Below, piece by piece: positions 42,709-53,100 of a stretch of DNA of 64,000 bases. Each line of letters begins with the position of its first letter. Positions within the stretch are counted from its first letter, which is position 1. The notes beneath the pieces were generated by a model. That model worked only from the letters and a program-made list of their open reading frames with translations, made no database searches and was not told where the DNA came from. The stretch lies in assembly GCA_900770395.1 (NCBI GenBank), contig CAAGKM010000037.1:53828-117827 (forward strand), read 5' to 3'. Made by a program: the position numbers and the translations under genes. The DNA is from an uncultured Prevotella sp. (lineage in GTDB: Bacteria > Bacteroidota > Bacteroidia > Bacteroidales > Bacteroidaceae).

Positions 42709-45700
42709 ATGACAATCTTTAGAAAGACACTGTTGTTGATTGCCGCAATGGGCATGGCTGTTGTTGCCGGTGCAAAAGACATTTTTGTGTCGACATCGTT
42801 TCATGAGCCAGCCGATGAGGGGCTACGTTTTATTTACAGTTATGATGGAATAAAGTGGGACTCTATTAAAGGCACATTCCTCAAGCCCGAGCTTGGGCAG
42901 AAGGTGATGCGTGACCCGTCGATAGTGAAAGGTCCCGACGGTACGTTCCATCTTGTGTGGACCTGTGCATGGCGTGGTGAGCGCGGCTTTGGCTACGCTT
43001 CGTCCAAAGACCTTATTCACTGGAGCAAGCAGCGCTTTGTGGAGGTGATGAAAGACCCTACTACTGTAAATGTCTGGGCACCGGAACTGTTTTACGATGA
43101 TGTTAAGAGACAGTATATCATTGTGTGGGCATCGTGTGTGCCGGGCAAGTTCCCTGACGGGCAGGAAGACCATCTCAACAATCACCGTCTTTATTACACC
43201 ACAACAAAAGACTTTAAGAAGTTTGCCCCGACAAAGCTCATGATTGACCCGGGATTCTCATGCATAGATGCCACGCTGGTGAAACGTGGCAAGGATGACT
43301 ATGTGATGGTGTTGAAAGACAACACCCGCCCTATGCGCAACATCAAGGTGGCATTTGCAAAGACCCCTTACGGTCCGTGGAACAATGTGTCGGAAGCATT
43401 CACTGAGTCGTTTACCGAGGGTCCCTCAACAGCTCTTGCTGCCGATGGTTTTTATTATATATATTATGACTCATACCGCCGCAAGATATATGCAGCCCAC
43501 CGAACAAAGGACTTTAAGAATTTCCAGGATGCGACGGGCAAGGTGCAGTTCCCCGTGGGGCATAAGCACGGCACGGTGTTCAAGGCATCTGAGGATATCG
43601 TGAAGCGGCTGAGACAGTATAATGTTGACGAGCCGCACTATACGGGCAGCGTCATTGCGCGCCCTGCACTCCATGACGGTGGACTGACACCCGTTGTAGG
43701 TGTCCATAACATTGAGATTATGCGCGGTGCCAAGCCTTGGCTGTACAATCACCAGCCGATGATTGCATATTGGAAAGGAAAGTTTTGGCTGCACTATCTT
43801 ACCGATCCGAGAAGCGAGCACGAGCAGCCCGGCCGCACAATGCTGATGTCATCTGTCGACGGCTATAAGTGGACGGCTCCCGAGGTGCTGTTCCCAGAAT
43901 ACAAGGTGCCTGACGGTTTCACCAAACCCACTTGTCCGGGACTGGTGGCAAAGAACATGACTGCAATCATGCACCAGCGTGTGGGATTCTTCGTGTCGAA
44001 GAAAACGGGCAAGCTTATTGCTACTGGCAACTACGGCGTGGCTCTTCACCCCAAAGATGACCCCAACGACGGTAACGGCATCGGCCGTGTGGCACGTGAG
44101 ATAAAGGAGGACGGAACATACGGTCCAATCTACTTTATCTACTACAACCATGGCATGAATGAGAAAAACACCGACTATCCTTATTATAAAAAAGCGAAGG
44201 ACAAGAATCTCGTGAAGGCTATCGACGAACTTATTGCCGACCCCATGCAGCGCATGCAGTGGGCAGAGGAAAGCGACCGCGATGACGATATTCTGCCTTT
44301 GAAGACACCCTATAAGGCGTTCAGCGGCTACACGCTGCCCGACGGCAGAAAGGTGGCTCTGTGGAAGCATGCCGTGACAAGCATGAGCTATGACGGCGGC
44401 AACACATGGCGTTATCCTGCCTTTAGGGCTCCAGGCTTTGTAAACTCCAACGCCAAGATTTGGGGACAGCGTCTCACCGACGGCACATACGCCACTGTGT
44501 ACAACCCTGCCGAATATCGTTGGCCGCTCGCCATCTCGCTCAGCAACGACGGACTTGAATACACCACGCTCAGCCTTATCAACGGTGAGGTGACACCCGA
44601 GCGCCATTGGGGACTCTACAAGAGCTACGGTCCGCAGTACACCCGCGGAATACTTGAGGGCAACGGCGTGCCTGAGGACAACAACCTGTGGATAACCTAC
44701 AGCAACAACAAGGAGGACATTTGGGTGAGCCGTGTGTGTGTGCCGGTGCAGCTCAAGGCTACAACCCATGCCGACACCGACTTCTCGAAATTCGGTAAGC
44801 TGGCCGACATGAACGACTGGAACATCTACTCGCCGCTGTGGGCGCCAGTGGAGCTTGACGGCAAGTGGCTTAAGCTTAGCGACAAGGATCCGTTTGATTA
44901 TGCCAAGGCAGAGCGCGTAATTCCTGCCACAAAGGAACTGAAGGTTGAGTTCGACCTTCAGATAGCTCAGACTGACCACGGACAGCTCAACATTGAGTTC
45001 CTCAACGACTGCGGAGACGTGTGCTCGAAGATTATCATCGACGGCAGCGGCATGGCAAGGGTGAAGGGCGGCGCACGCTACGCTACTCTGATAAAGAAGG
45101 TTGAGGCTGGCAAGACATACCACATTGAGGCTGTGCTCTCGGCAAAGCACCACAACACCGTTTATTATGTTGACGGAAAGAAAGCATGTGTGCGCCAGAT
45201 GGACACTCCCGTGGAGACAATCACACGTGTGCAGTTCCGCACAGGACCTCTGTTTACAGAGCCAAACATCGAGACTCCTGCCGACCAGACTGAGGACCAG
45301 CCACGTGCCGACGAGGAAGACCCGATGGCAGTCTACCGCATTGCAAACGTGAAAACCTCCTCAGCCGACAATGACTGTGCCAACGCTGTGCTGAAGTACG
45401 ACAACTTCAGCCACTATGCCGAGAAGTTCAACACAATGGAGGACGAAAACATTGTGGCTGCCATTCCCAATTCGGAATCGTCGGAGTGGATGAGCAAGAA
45501 CATACCGCTGTTTGAGTGTCCTGACAAGCAGATGGAGGAGATGTTCTACTATCGCTGGTGGACTCTGCGCAAACATATCAAGCGCACTCCTGTGGGCTAT
45601 GGTATGACTGAGTTCCTGGTACAGCGCTCATACGCCGACCGCTACAATCTCATAGCCTGCGCCATCGGTCATCACATTATGGAGACAAGATGGCTGCGCG

Positions 45701-46824
45701 ACACCACTTACTTGAAGCAGATTCTCAACACCTGGTATCACGGCAACGACGGCAAGCCGATGCAGAAGATGACAAAGTTCAGCTCATGGAATCCCGCTGC
45801 GGCTCTTGAGGCATATAAGTTGTGGGGCGATAAGGAATGGCTGCTGGGTATGATGCCTTCGTTTGATGATGAGTATGCACGTTGGAAAGGCAGCAACCGC
45901 CTGCCTAATGGACTCTACTGGCAAGGTGACGTGCAGGACGGTATGGAGGAAAGCATCAGTGGTGGCAGAAAGAAAAAATATGCCCGTCCTACCATAAACA
46001 GTTACATGTATGGAAATGCCCGTGCGCTGGCTGCAATGCACACAATGGCAGGAGAGACTGACAAGGCAAAGACATACAATGGTGAGGCAGAGACTCTGAA
46101 AAATCTTATAGAGACAAAGCTGTGGAACGATAAGCATGAGTTTTTCGAGACTATGCGCGGCGATACTCTCGCTCAGGTGCGTGAGGCTATCGGCTACATT
46201 CCGTGGTATTTTAACATGACCACCGATAAGAAGTTTGACAAGGCTTGGCTGCAGATAACCGACGAGAAGGGATTCTCGGCTCCTTATGGACTGACCACAG
46301 CCGAGCGCCGTCACCCGCTGTTCCGCAGTCATGGTTTTGGCAAATGCGAGTGGGACGGTGCAATCTGGCCGTTTGCGTCGAGTCAGACACTCACTGCATT
46401 GGCAAACTATCTCAACGATCCGACAAAGAAAGACTCTCAGGTGGTTAGCGACTCTGTGTTCTTCCGCCAGATGAAACTCTATGTGGAGAGCCAGCATCAC
46501 CGCGGCCGTCCTTATATCGGCGAGTATCTTGACGAGGTTACCGGCTATTGGCTTATGGGCGACCGTGAGCGCAGCCGTTACTACAACCACTCCACATTCA
46601 ATGACCTCATGATTACCGGTATCTGCGGTTTCCGTCCACAGGCTGACGGCAGCATCCAAGTGAATCCGCTTATCCCTGAGGGCACCTGGGATTACTGGTG
46701 TCTCGACGGCATCAACTATCATGGTCACACCATTACCATTGTCTATGACAAGACCGGAAATCACTACAACCTTGGCAAAGGACTGATTGTGCTGAAAGAT
46801 GGGGTGAGAGTGAGTGTGGAGTGA
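42709..46824 (+). CDS. Multi-domain glycosidase, two propellers plus GH142-like barrel (RG-II type)
   Basis: 1371 residues. Signal peptide ends VVAGA. About 20-320 is a GH43-like five-bladed propeller (MRDPSIVKGPDGTFHLVWT, WAPELFYDD, PGFSCIDATLV, FTEGPSTA). About 330-690 is a second, sialidase-like propeller (MIAYWKGKFWLHYL, SMSYDGGNTW). About 700-880 is a lectin-like sandwich (KVEFDLQIAQTDHGQLNIEF, KTYHIEAVL). About 900-1360 is an (alpha/alpha)6 barrel (FSSWNPAAALEAYKLWGDKEW, YWQGDVQDGMEES, GAIWPFASSQT). The order propeller then barrel resembles Bacteroides BT1020 (GH143-GH142), which trims a side chain of rhamnogalacturonan II. It is followed by a GH140-like gene, which supports this. The GH numbers rest on memory. 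Confidence 0.8.
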   Translation: MTIFRKTLLLIAAMGMAVVAGAKDIFVSTSFHEPADEGLRFIYSYDGIKWDSIKGTFLKPELGQKVMRDPSIVKGPDGTFHLVWTCAWRGERGFGYASSKDLIHWSKQRFVEVMKDPTTVNVWAPELFYDDVKRQYIIVWASCVPGKFPDGQEDHLNNHRLYYTTTKDFKKFAPTKLMIDPGFSCIDATLVKRGKDDYVMVLKDNTRPMRNIKVAFAKTPYGPWNNVSEAFTESFTEGPSTALAADGFYYIYYDSYRRKIYAAHRTKDFKNFQDATGKVQFPVGHKHGTVFKASEDIVKRLRQYNVDEPHYTGSVIARPALHDGGLTPVVGVHNIEIMRGAKPWLYNHQPMIAYWKGKFWLHYLTDPRSEHEQPGRTMLMSSVDGYKWTAPEVLFPEYKVPDGFTKPTCPGLVAKNMTAIMHQRVGFFVSKKTGKLIATGNYGVALHPKDDPNDGNGIGRVAREIKEDGTYGPIYFIYYNHGMNEKNTDYPYYKKAKDKNLVKAIDELIADPMQRMQWAEESDRDDDILPLKTPYKAFSGYTLPDGRKVALWKHAVTSMSYDGGNTWRYPAFRAPGFVNSNAKIWGQRLTDGTYATVYNPAEYRWPLAISLSNDGLEYTTLSLINGEVTPERHWGLYKSYGPQYTRGILEGNGVPEDNNLWITYSNNKEDIWVSRVCVPVQLKATTHADTDFSKFGKLADMNDWNIYSPLWAPVELDGKWLKLSDKDPFDYAKAERVIPATKELKVEFDLQIAQTDHGQLNIEFLNDCGDVCSKIIIDGSGMARVKGGARYATLIKKVEAGKTYHIEAVLSAKHHNTVYYVDGKKACVRQMDTPVETITRVQFRTGPLFTEPNIETPADQTEDQPRADEEDPMAVYRIANVKTSSADNDCANAVLKYDNFSHYAEKFNTMEDENIVAAIPNSESSEWMSKNIPLFECPDKQMEEMFYYRWWTLRKHIKRTPVGYGMTEFLVQRSYADRYNLIACAIGHHIMETRWLRDTTYLKQILNTWYHGNDGKPMQKMTKFSSWNPAAALEAYKLWGDKEWLLGMMPSFDDEYARWKGSNRLPNGLYWQGDVQDGMEESISGGRKKKYARPTINSYMYGNARALAAMHTMAGETDKAKTYNGEAETLKNLIETKLWNDKHEFFETMRGDTLAQVREAIGYIPWYFNMTTDKKFDKAWLQITDEKGFSAPYGLTTAERRHPLFRSHGFGKCEWDGAIWPFASSQTLTALANYLNDPTKKDSQVVSDSVFFRQMKLYVESQHHRGRPYIGEYLDEVTGYWLMGDRERSRYYNHSTFNDLMITGICGFRPQADGSIQVNPLIPEGTWDYWCLDGINYHGHTITIVYDKTGNHYNLGKGLIVLKDGVRVSVE

Positions 46825-46902
46825 GGAGTTAGAACAACTATTAGCCACATTAGCCCAATACCTCAATAATTAAAGAATAACAGAAATAAAAAGAACAACA
46901 AT

Positions 46903-48342
46903 ATGAAACTAAGAACAATTACAGCAGCTGCTCTCATGCTGCTTATGGCAGGCACGGCGATGGCTGCCAAAAAACAAATCTACAAGCCTTGGAGCAATGG
47001 TGCTCTAAAGGTGAGCGACAATCAGCGCTATATCGTTCACGAAAAAGGCAATGTGCCTTTCTTCTGGATGGGCAACACAGCGTGGTTGCTGCCTGAGCGT
47101 CTCAACCGTGATGAGGTGGAGTATTATCTTACAAAAGAGCGTGAGGCTGGATATAACGTGGAGCAGATACAGGTGCTCAACGGAATACCTACATTTAATA
47201 TCTACGGTCATGCTGCCAACAATGCTGAGTTCGATTTCTCGAAAGTATCGAAACCTGGCGTGTATGGCTACTGGGAGCATCTTGACTATATAGTTGATGT
47301 TGCTGAGCGTAATGGCATCTATATTGCCATGGACTGCATCTGGGGCTCACAGATTAACGCCATGGATGAGAAAAAAGCTGCCGCACTCGGCAAGTTCCTC
47401 GGTGAGAGATATAAGGACAAGCCCAACATCATCTGGCTCATTGGCGGTGACATACGCGGTGACAAGAAGCCGGAAGTATGGGATGCCTTGGCACGTGCAA
47501 TCAAGAAAGTGGACAAAGGGCACATCATGACATTCCATCCAAGAGGACGCACTACTTCCGCGTGGTGGTTCAACGACCGCGAGTGGATGGATTTCAATAT
47601 GTTCCAGAGCGGACACCGCCGCTATGGACAGCGCAACGGTGACGGAGACTACACCATAAAGGACAATACAGAGGAGGACAACTGGACCTATGTTGACATG
47701 AGTTTTGAGAAGTCGCCCATACGTCCGGTTATCGACGGTGAGCCTTCATACGAGGACATACCTCAGGGACTTCACGACTTCGACGCTCCACGCTGGCAGG
47801 ACTACGATGTGCGCCGCTATGCTTATTGGGCTGTGTTTGCAGGCTGTTTCGGTCACACTTATGGTCACAACTCCATAATGCAGTTTATGCGTCCAGGTCT
47901 GCTTGGTTCGTTTGGTGCAGAGAAACCATGGTGGGAGGCAATGAAGGATCCCGGCTATGGGCAGATGAAATATCTTAAGTATCTCATGCTTAACTTCCCA
48001 TTTACTGACCGCATTGCCGACCAGAGCATCATTGCTGGCAAGAACGGTGAGCGTTACGACCGCATGATTGCCACCCGCGGCAACGATTATCTGCTTGTAT
48101 ATAACTACAGCGGTAAGCCGATGGACATTGACCTTACCAAGATTTCGGGTGCGAAGAAAAACGTGTGGTGGATGAATCCCGCCGACGGCACACTCACCTA
48201 TCTTGGCGAGATGGACAGCAAGGTTACCCACTTCTCCATTGACGGTGCCTACATGCGCGGCGGCGACCGTGTGCTCATTGCAGTGGATGCCTCAAAGAAT
48301 TATCTTGATAAGAGCGCAGTGGTGATTCCTGAGAAAGATTGA
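46903..48342 (+). CDS. GH140-like apiosidase (DUF4038 glycosidase)
   Basis: 479 residues with a signal peptide ending AMAA. The TIM barrel includes FFWMGNTAWLLPERLNRDEV, a DUF4038 hallmark, GFYVEQIQ-like YNVEQIQVLNG, PNIIWLIGGDI and VIDGEPSYED (probable catalytic acids Asp in GGDI and Glu in DGEPSYE). A small C-terminal beta domain (DYLLVYNYSGKPMDIDL) follows. BT1012, the founding GH140, frees apiose-linked side chains of rhamnogalacturonan II. It follows the large glycosidase by 78 bases, and the two probably share a message that ends at 48,361. Confidence 0.88.
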   Translation: MKLRTITAAALMLLMAGTAMAAKKQIYKPWSNGALKVSDNQRYIVHEKGNVPFFWMGNTAWLLPERLNRDEVEYYLTKEREAGYNVEQIQVLNGIPTFNIYGHAANNAEFDFSKVSKPGVYGYWEHLDYIVDVAERNGIYIAMDCIWGSQINAMDEKKAAALGKFLGERYKDKPNIIWLIGGDIRGDKKPEVWDALARAIKKVDKGHIMTFHPRGRTTSAWWFNDREWMDFNMFQSGHRRYGQRNGDGDYTIKDNTEEDNWTYVDMSFEKSPIRPVIDGEPSYEDIPQGLHDFDAPRWQDYDVRRYAYWAVFAGCFGHTYGHNSIMQFMRPGLLGSFGAEKPWWEAMKDPGYGQMKYLKYLMLNFPFTDRIADQSIIAGKNGERYDRMIATRGNDYLLVYNYSGKPMDIDLTKISGAKKNVWWMNPADGTLTYLGEMDSKVTHFSIDGAYMRGGDRVLIAVDASKNYLDKSAVVIPEKD

Positions 48343-48360
48343 TAAGACAGAATGATACAT

Positions 48361-48399
48361 AAAAAACTCCTTTTCCGCTAAGCAGAAAAGGAGTTTTTT
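48361..48399 (+). terminator. Terminator of the glycosidase pair
   Basis: AAAAAACTCCTTTTC and its complement form a perfect 15-bp stem with a 9-base loop, T-rich on both strands. It stops the glycosidases on one side and tRNA-Pro on the other. Confidence 0.92.
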
Positions 48400-48402
48400 A
48401 TG

Positions 48403-48476
48403 TCGGGATGATCAGACTCGAACTGACGACCACACGCCCCCCAGACGTGTACGCTAACCAACTGCGCTACATCCCG
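48403..48476 (-). tRNA. tRNA-Pro (GGG)
   Basis: Minus-strand cloverleaf of 74 nt: acceptor CGGGATG/CATCCCG, D arm GCGC/GCGT, anticodon stem CACGT/GCGTG with loop CTGGGGG (anticodon GGG), T arm GTCAG/CTGAT around TTCGAGT. CCA is not encoded. A promoter box lies at 48,528 and the shared terminator follows. Confidence 0.95.
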
Positions 48477-48527
48477 ATTAGCCCAGAAAAGCACTCCTGT
48501 AGAACAGGACTTTTCTTAAAACGTGTG

Positions 48528-48535
48528 CAAAGGTA
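48528..48535 (-). promoter_or_regulatory. -7 box of tRNA-Pro
   Basis: TACCTTTG on the minus strand, about 52 bases before the mature 5' end. Confidence 0.55.
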
Positions 48536-48660
48536 TATATAATTTTCGGAATATGCAAATAAAAATGTATTTTTTTTATCTACAAACGTGTTTTTAGGCT
48601 CTTTAAAACAATTATTGTTAAATAATGAATGACTTACTTGTGAAATGAGAAAAAAATACT

Positions 48661-48668
48661 TATCTTTG
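48661..48668 (+). promoter_or_regulatory. -7 box of the second RND operon
   Basis: TATCTTTG followed by GC, with TTG at 48638 (20-base spacing). The leader would be about 215 bases and contains the 26-bp palindrome. Confidence 0.6.
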
Positions 48669-48738
48669 CATCCTAAAAACTGACAAGCGTCGTAAAGTTT
48701 TCAAAAAACACGGTTTTGCTTGTTGATTTTTATATAGA

Positions 48739-48764
48739 AAATTAATGTACGCGTACATTAATTT
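48739..48764. promoter_or_regulatory. 26-bp perfect palindrome in the second RND leader
   Basis: Two 13-base arms (AAATTAATGTACG and complement) without a spacer, about 65 bases past the predicted transcription start and 126 before the adaptor gene. It suits a TetR-like dimer site or a cruciform; there is no T tract after it, so it is not a typical terminator. No regulator gene is adjacent. Confidence 0.6.
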
Positions 48765-48889
48765 ATATATAGTTTGGTTTTTAGAAAGAGAGAAGGAACC
48801 GCCGTGATGAAAAAAATATTCCATGCGGCATGATTGTAACAGGCAAACAAAAAAAAATAACAATATAAAGAATAAAAACAAAATTAGGT

Positions 48890-50092
48890 ATGAAGATGAA
48901 CAAGATTGTAATGCTTGCAGCAGCTGCTGCAATGTTGGTGTCTTGCGGTAGCAAAAGTGGAGGCGGCAAGCCAAACTTTGCCGACAATGAGTATGCTGTA
49001 AGGACACTGAAGGGACAGAATGCAGAATTGCAGACCACTTACCCTGCAACTATCAAGGGTGTGCAGGATGTGGAGATTCGCCCGAAAGTTTCAGGATTTA
49101 TCACAAAGATTTGTGTTCATGAGGGGCAGCAGGTGAAAGCCGGCCAGCTGTTGTTTGTAATCGACAATGTTACATATCAGGCAGCCAAGAATCAGGCTAA
49201 GGCTGCTGTAAACTCAGCTAAGGCACAACTTGCCACATCGAAGCTGACATACGAGAACAGCAAAAAACTGTTTGACAACAATGTAATCGGTGAATATGAG
49301 CTGTCATCGGCACGCAATACCTATGAGGCTGCCATGGCTGGTGTGGCACAGGCTGAGGCTAACTATACCGCAGCAAAGCAGAACCTTGATTTCTGCTATG
49401 TTACAAGTCCCGCCACGGGTGTTGTGGGCGAACTGCCATACAAAGTAGGTGCACTTGTGAGCGCATCTATCCAGCAGCCGCTTACCACAGTGTCTGACAT
49501 ACGCACCATGCAGGTATATTTCTCAATGACCGAGAAGGACATTATGAACTATATACGCAAGGACGGCGACATGGCAACTGCCATCAAGGCGTTCCCAGGC
49601 GTTAAGCTGCAGCTTGCCGACGGAACCATGTACAACCATGACGGACAAATTGCTGCAGTGAGCGGTGTCATCGACGCTGCTAAGGGTACCGTTCAGGTTC
49701 GCGCAGACTTCACCAACCCCGAGGCTCTGCTCAAGAGCGGCGGCTCTGGCTCAATTGTCATTCCATATAATGCACAGAATGCCATTATTGTGCCACAGGA
49801 TGCAGTGGTACAGGTACAGGACAAATACTTTGTGTATGTAGTGGGCAAGGACAACAAGGTGAAATATACTCCTGTGACAGTCAATCCTGAGAATGACGGC
49901 AAGACATACATCATCCAGAGCGGTGTGAAGCTTGGCGAGACTATCGTGGTCTACGGTGTTTCAAGCCTGACGGACGGAACGGAAATCAAGCAGCTCACCG
50001 AGGCACAGTATGCTGAGAAACTTGAGAAAGCCGAGAAACTGGGCGAGGCTCAAGGTGACCTTAGCGAGTTTAAGAAAGCAATGGGAATGTAA
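48890..50092 (+). CDS. RND efflux periplasmic adaptor, second operon
   Basis: 400 residues, AcrA/MexA type. Lipoprotein signal ends MLVSC. Lipoyl halves (VQDVEIRPKVSGFITKICVH and the later CYVTSPATGVVGELPYKVG), a helical hairpin (QAKAAVNSAKAQLATSKLTY), a beta-barrel and a membrane-proximal domain are in the usual order. It is a clear paralogue of the adaptor at 4,785, sharing the R-x-QDV-x-I and VGELPYKVGALV-type blocks, but has a longer lysine- and glutamate-rich C-terminus. 26 bases separate it from the pump gene. Start at ATG 48890; ATG 48896 is equally possible. Confidence 0.94.
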   Translation: MKMNKIVMLAAAAAMLVSCGSKSGGGKPNFADNEYAVRTLKGQNAELQTTYPATIKGVQDVEIRPKVSGFITKICVHEGQQVKAGQLLFVIDNVTYQAAKNQAKAAVNSAKAQLATSKLTYENSKKLFDNNVIGEYELSSARNTYEAAMAGVAQAEANYTAAKQNLDFCYVTSPATGVVGELPYKVGALVSASIQQPLTTVSDIRTMQVYFSMTEKDIMNYIRKDGDMATAIKAFPGVKLQLADGTMYNHDGQIAAVSGVIDAAKGTVQVRADFTNPEALLKSGGSGSIVIPYNAQNAIIVPQDAVVQVQDKYFVYVVGKDNKVKYTPVTVNPENDGKTYIIQSGVKLGETIVVYGVSSLTDGTEIKQLTEAQYAEKLEKAEKLGEAQGDLSEFKKAMGM

Positions 50093-50118
50093 ATTTCTGA
50101 AAACATAAAAGACAATAT

Positions 50119-53100
50119 ATGAAATTAGATAGATTTATTGAACGCCCGGTGCTGTCAACGGTGATTTCCATCGTGATAGTCATTCTGGGTATTCTTGGTC
50201 TGGTTTCGCTGCCAATCGAGCAGTATCCAGACGTGGCACCGCCTACAATCATGGTGCGTGCCTCGTATAGCGGAGCCAATGCCGAGACTGTGCTTAACTC
50301 CGTAGTTACGCCTCTTGAGGAGCAGATCAACGGTGTGGAGGGTATGACCTACATGACCTCAGCCGCCACAAACGACGGCTCGGGTAGCATCACCGTATAT
50401 TTCCAGCAGGGATATGACGCCGACATGGCACAGGTGAACGTGCAGAACCGTGTGTCGCAGGCTTCTGCATTGCTGCCTGCCGAGGTGACACGTGCCGGTG
50501 TGCAGGTGATGAAGCGCCAGAGTAGTAATGTGCTGATTTTCGCCATCACCGGTGACCCTGAGAAATACGACAACCAGTTCCTCGGCAACTATGCCGACAT
50601 CAACATCATTCCTGCCATCAAGCGTGTCAAGGGTGTGGGTGAGTGTCAGGCAATGGGTCTGCAGTCGTACACCATGCGTCTGTGGCTTGACCCGATAAAG
50701 ATGAAGAGTCACAACCTGATGCCGAGCGACATTACTGGTGTCTTGGCTCAGCAGAATATTGAGGCAGCTCCGGGTAAGTTTGGTGAGCAAACTGAAAACC
50801 AGTACGAATATACCATCCGCTACAAAGGCCGTCTGAAGACCCCGGAGGAATTCCAGGACATGATTATCACCAGCGACACCAACGGTCAGACTGTTCGTGT
50901 AAAAGATGTCGCAAGGGTTGAGCTTGGAGGTCTTTACTACTCGTTTAAGCAGGCTGTAGACGGTAAGTCGTCATGTATGATGATGGTGACTCAGACCGCC
51001 GGCAGTAATGCCACACAGATTGCAAACGACGTAAAGGCTGTGCTCGAAGATGCGAGAAAGTCACTGCCCCCTGGAGCCGAGATTCAGGTGATGCAGGATG
51101 TTACCGAGTTCCTCAACGCTTCTATCGACGAGCTTGTGAAGACACTCTTGGAGGCGTTCGTACTCGTGTTCATTGTGGTGTATATCTTCCTTCAGGACTT
51201 CCGCTCCACACTCGTGCCGCTCATTGCCGTACCTGTGTCACTGGTGGGTACGTTCTTCTTCCTCTATGTGTTTGGCTTCTCGCTCAACCTCCTTACCTTA
51301 GCTGCCCTTGTGCTTGCCATCGCCATTGTGGTCGACGACGCCATTGTGGTGGTTGAGGCGGTACACGCCAAGCTTGACCTTGGCTACAAGAGCTCACTGA
51401 CAGCGTCGAAGGATGCCATGAGTGAGATTTCGGGAGCCATCATCTCCATCACCCTCGTTATGGCGGCAGTGTTCATCCCTGTGTCATTCCTTGGCGGAAC
51501 AAGTGGTACATTCTACCGAGAGTTTGGTATCACCATGGCTATCTCCATCGTGATTTCGGCTCTTAACGCCTTGACCCTGTCGCCTGCCCTTTGCGCCATC
51601 TTGCTTAAGCCTCACAACGAGGACGGCTCGGAGCGCAAGATGTCAATGATAGACCGTTTCCACGCAGCATTCAATGCCGCTTACGGCAAGATGCAGAACA
51701 AATATCAGGGCGGTGTGCGCCGCATTGTGGAACGTCCCGTGATTGCCGTGATTTCTGTGATTGCCGGTATTGCGGTCATGGCTCTCCTCATGATGAATAC
51801 CCGCACAGGTCTCGTTCCCGATGAGGATACAGGTACGCTGTTCGTTACCGTTGCCACACCTCCTGGCACCAGCTTGGAGAACACAGATAAGGTAATGAAT
51901 CAGGTTGACGCCATGCTGAAGTCGAATCCTGCCATACAGAGTACTCTGCGTATTACGGGTTACAGCTTTATCGGCGGTCAGGGTTCCAACCAGGGTACAT
52001 TCATCGTGAAGCTGAAGAGCTTCGAGGAGCGTAATGGCGATGAAGGTCCGTTGAAATATATCGGAGTACACAATCTCGGCTCAACCATGGTGCTGGGTAT
52101 GATCTACAAGCAGACAGCCGCCATCAAGGGAGCTCAGATCTTAGCATTCCAGCCACCTATGGTGCAGGGATTCTCCGCCACAAACGGTCTGACATTCTCT
52201 ATGCAGGACCGCACCGGTGGCGATGTGAACAAGTTCTTCGACGTGACACAGAAATTCCTCGCAGAGCTCAACAAGCGTCCCGAGGTATCGAGCGCGGCAA
52301 CACAGTACAACTCGAAGTATCCTCAGTACATGATGGACGTAGATGTTGCCAAGTGTAAGCAAAGCGGCATAGACCCGTCGGTGGTGCTCTCAACCATGCA
52401 GGGCTACTTCGGAGGTCTTTACGCATCCAACTTCAACAGCTACGGTAAACTCTACCGTGTCATGATTCAGGCTGCATACGAATTCCGCGGCGACCTAAAG
52501 AGCCTCGACAACATCTATGTCCGCACGGCAAACGGCACCATGAGTCCTATCAAGGCATACGTGAACCTTACAAAGATTTACGCTCCACAGGAGATTGACC
52601 GTTTCAACCTGTTTACGTCAATCAACGTTAACGCCTCGCCAGCAGAAGGATATTCTACCGGTGATGTAATCAAGGCTATGGAGGAAGTGTCGGCAACAAG
52701 CCTGCCCGACGGTTACTCTTATGAGTTCTCGGGTCTGACACGTTCGGAGAGCGAGTCGAGCAACTCTACAGGCATCATCTTTGTGCTCTGTTTCCTGTTC
52801 GTCTACCTCATCCTTGCCGCACAGTATGAGAGCTACATCCTGCCTCTGTCGGTTATCCTCTCAATACCGTTTGGACTTGCTGGTGCGTTTATCTTCACCA
52901 ACCTGTTTGGTAAGCAGAACGACATCTACATGCAGATTGCGCTCATCATGCTTATCGGTCTGTTGGCTAAGAATGCCATCCTTATCGTTGAGTTCGCCCT
53001 TGAGCGCCGCCGCACGGGTATGGCTATATCCTGGGCCGCAGTGCTCGGTGCCGCCGCGCGTCTGCGTCCTATCCTTATGACCTCGCTCGCCATGATTATC

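Noticed and set aside
43849..45153. Minus-strand frame of 434 codons
   Set aside because: Antisense shadow within the 1371-residue glycosidase gene; low-complexity Val/His-rich product.
45784..46866. Minus-strand frame of 360 codons
   Set aside because: Antisense shadow of the GH142-like domain; no promoter or family features.
48739..48764. Intrinsic terminator before the second efflux operon
   Set aside because: No T tract on either side and no loop; it lies inside the leader of an intact operon.
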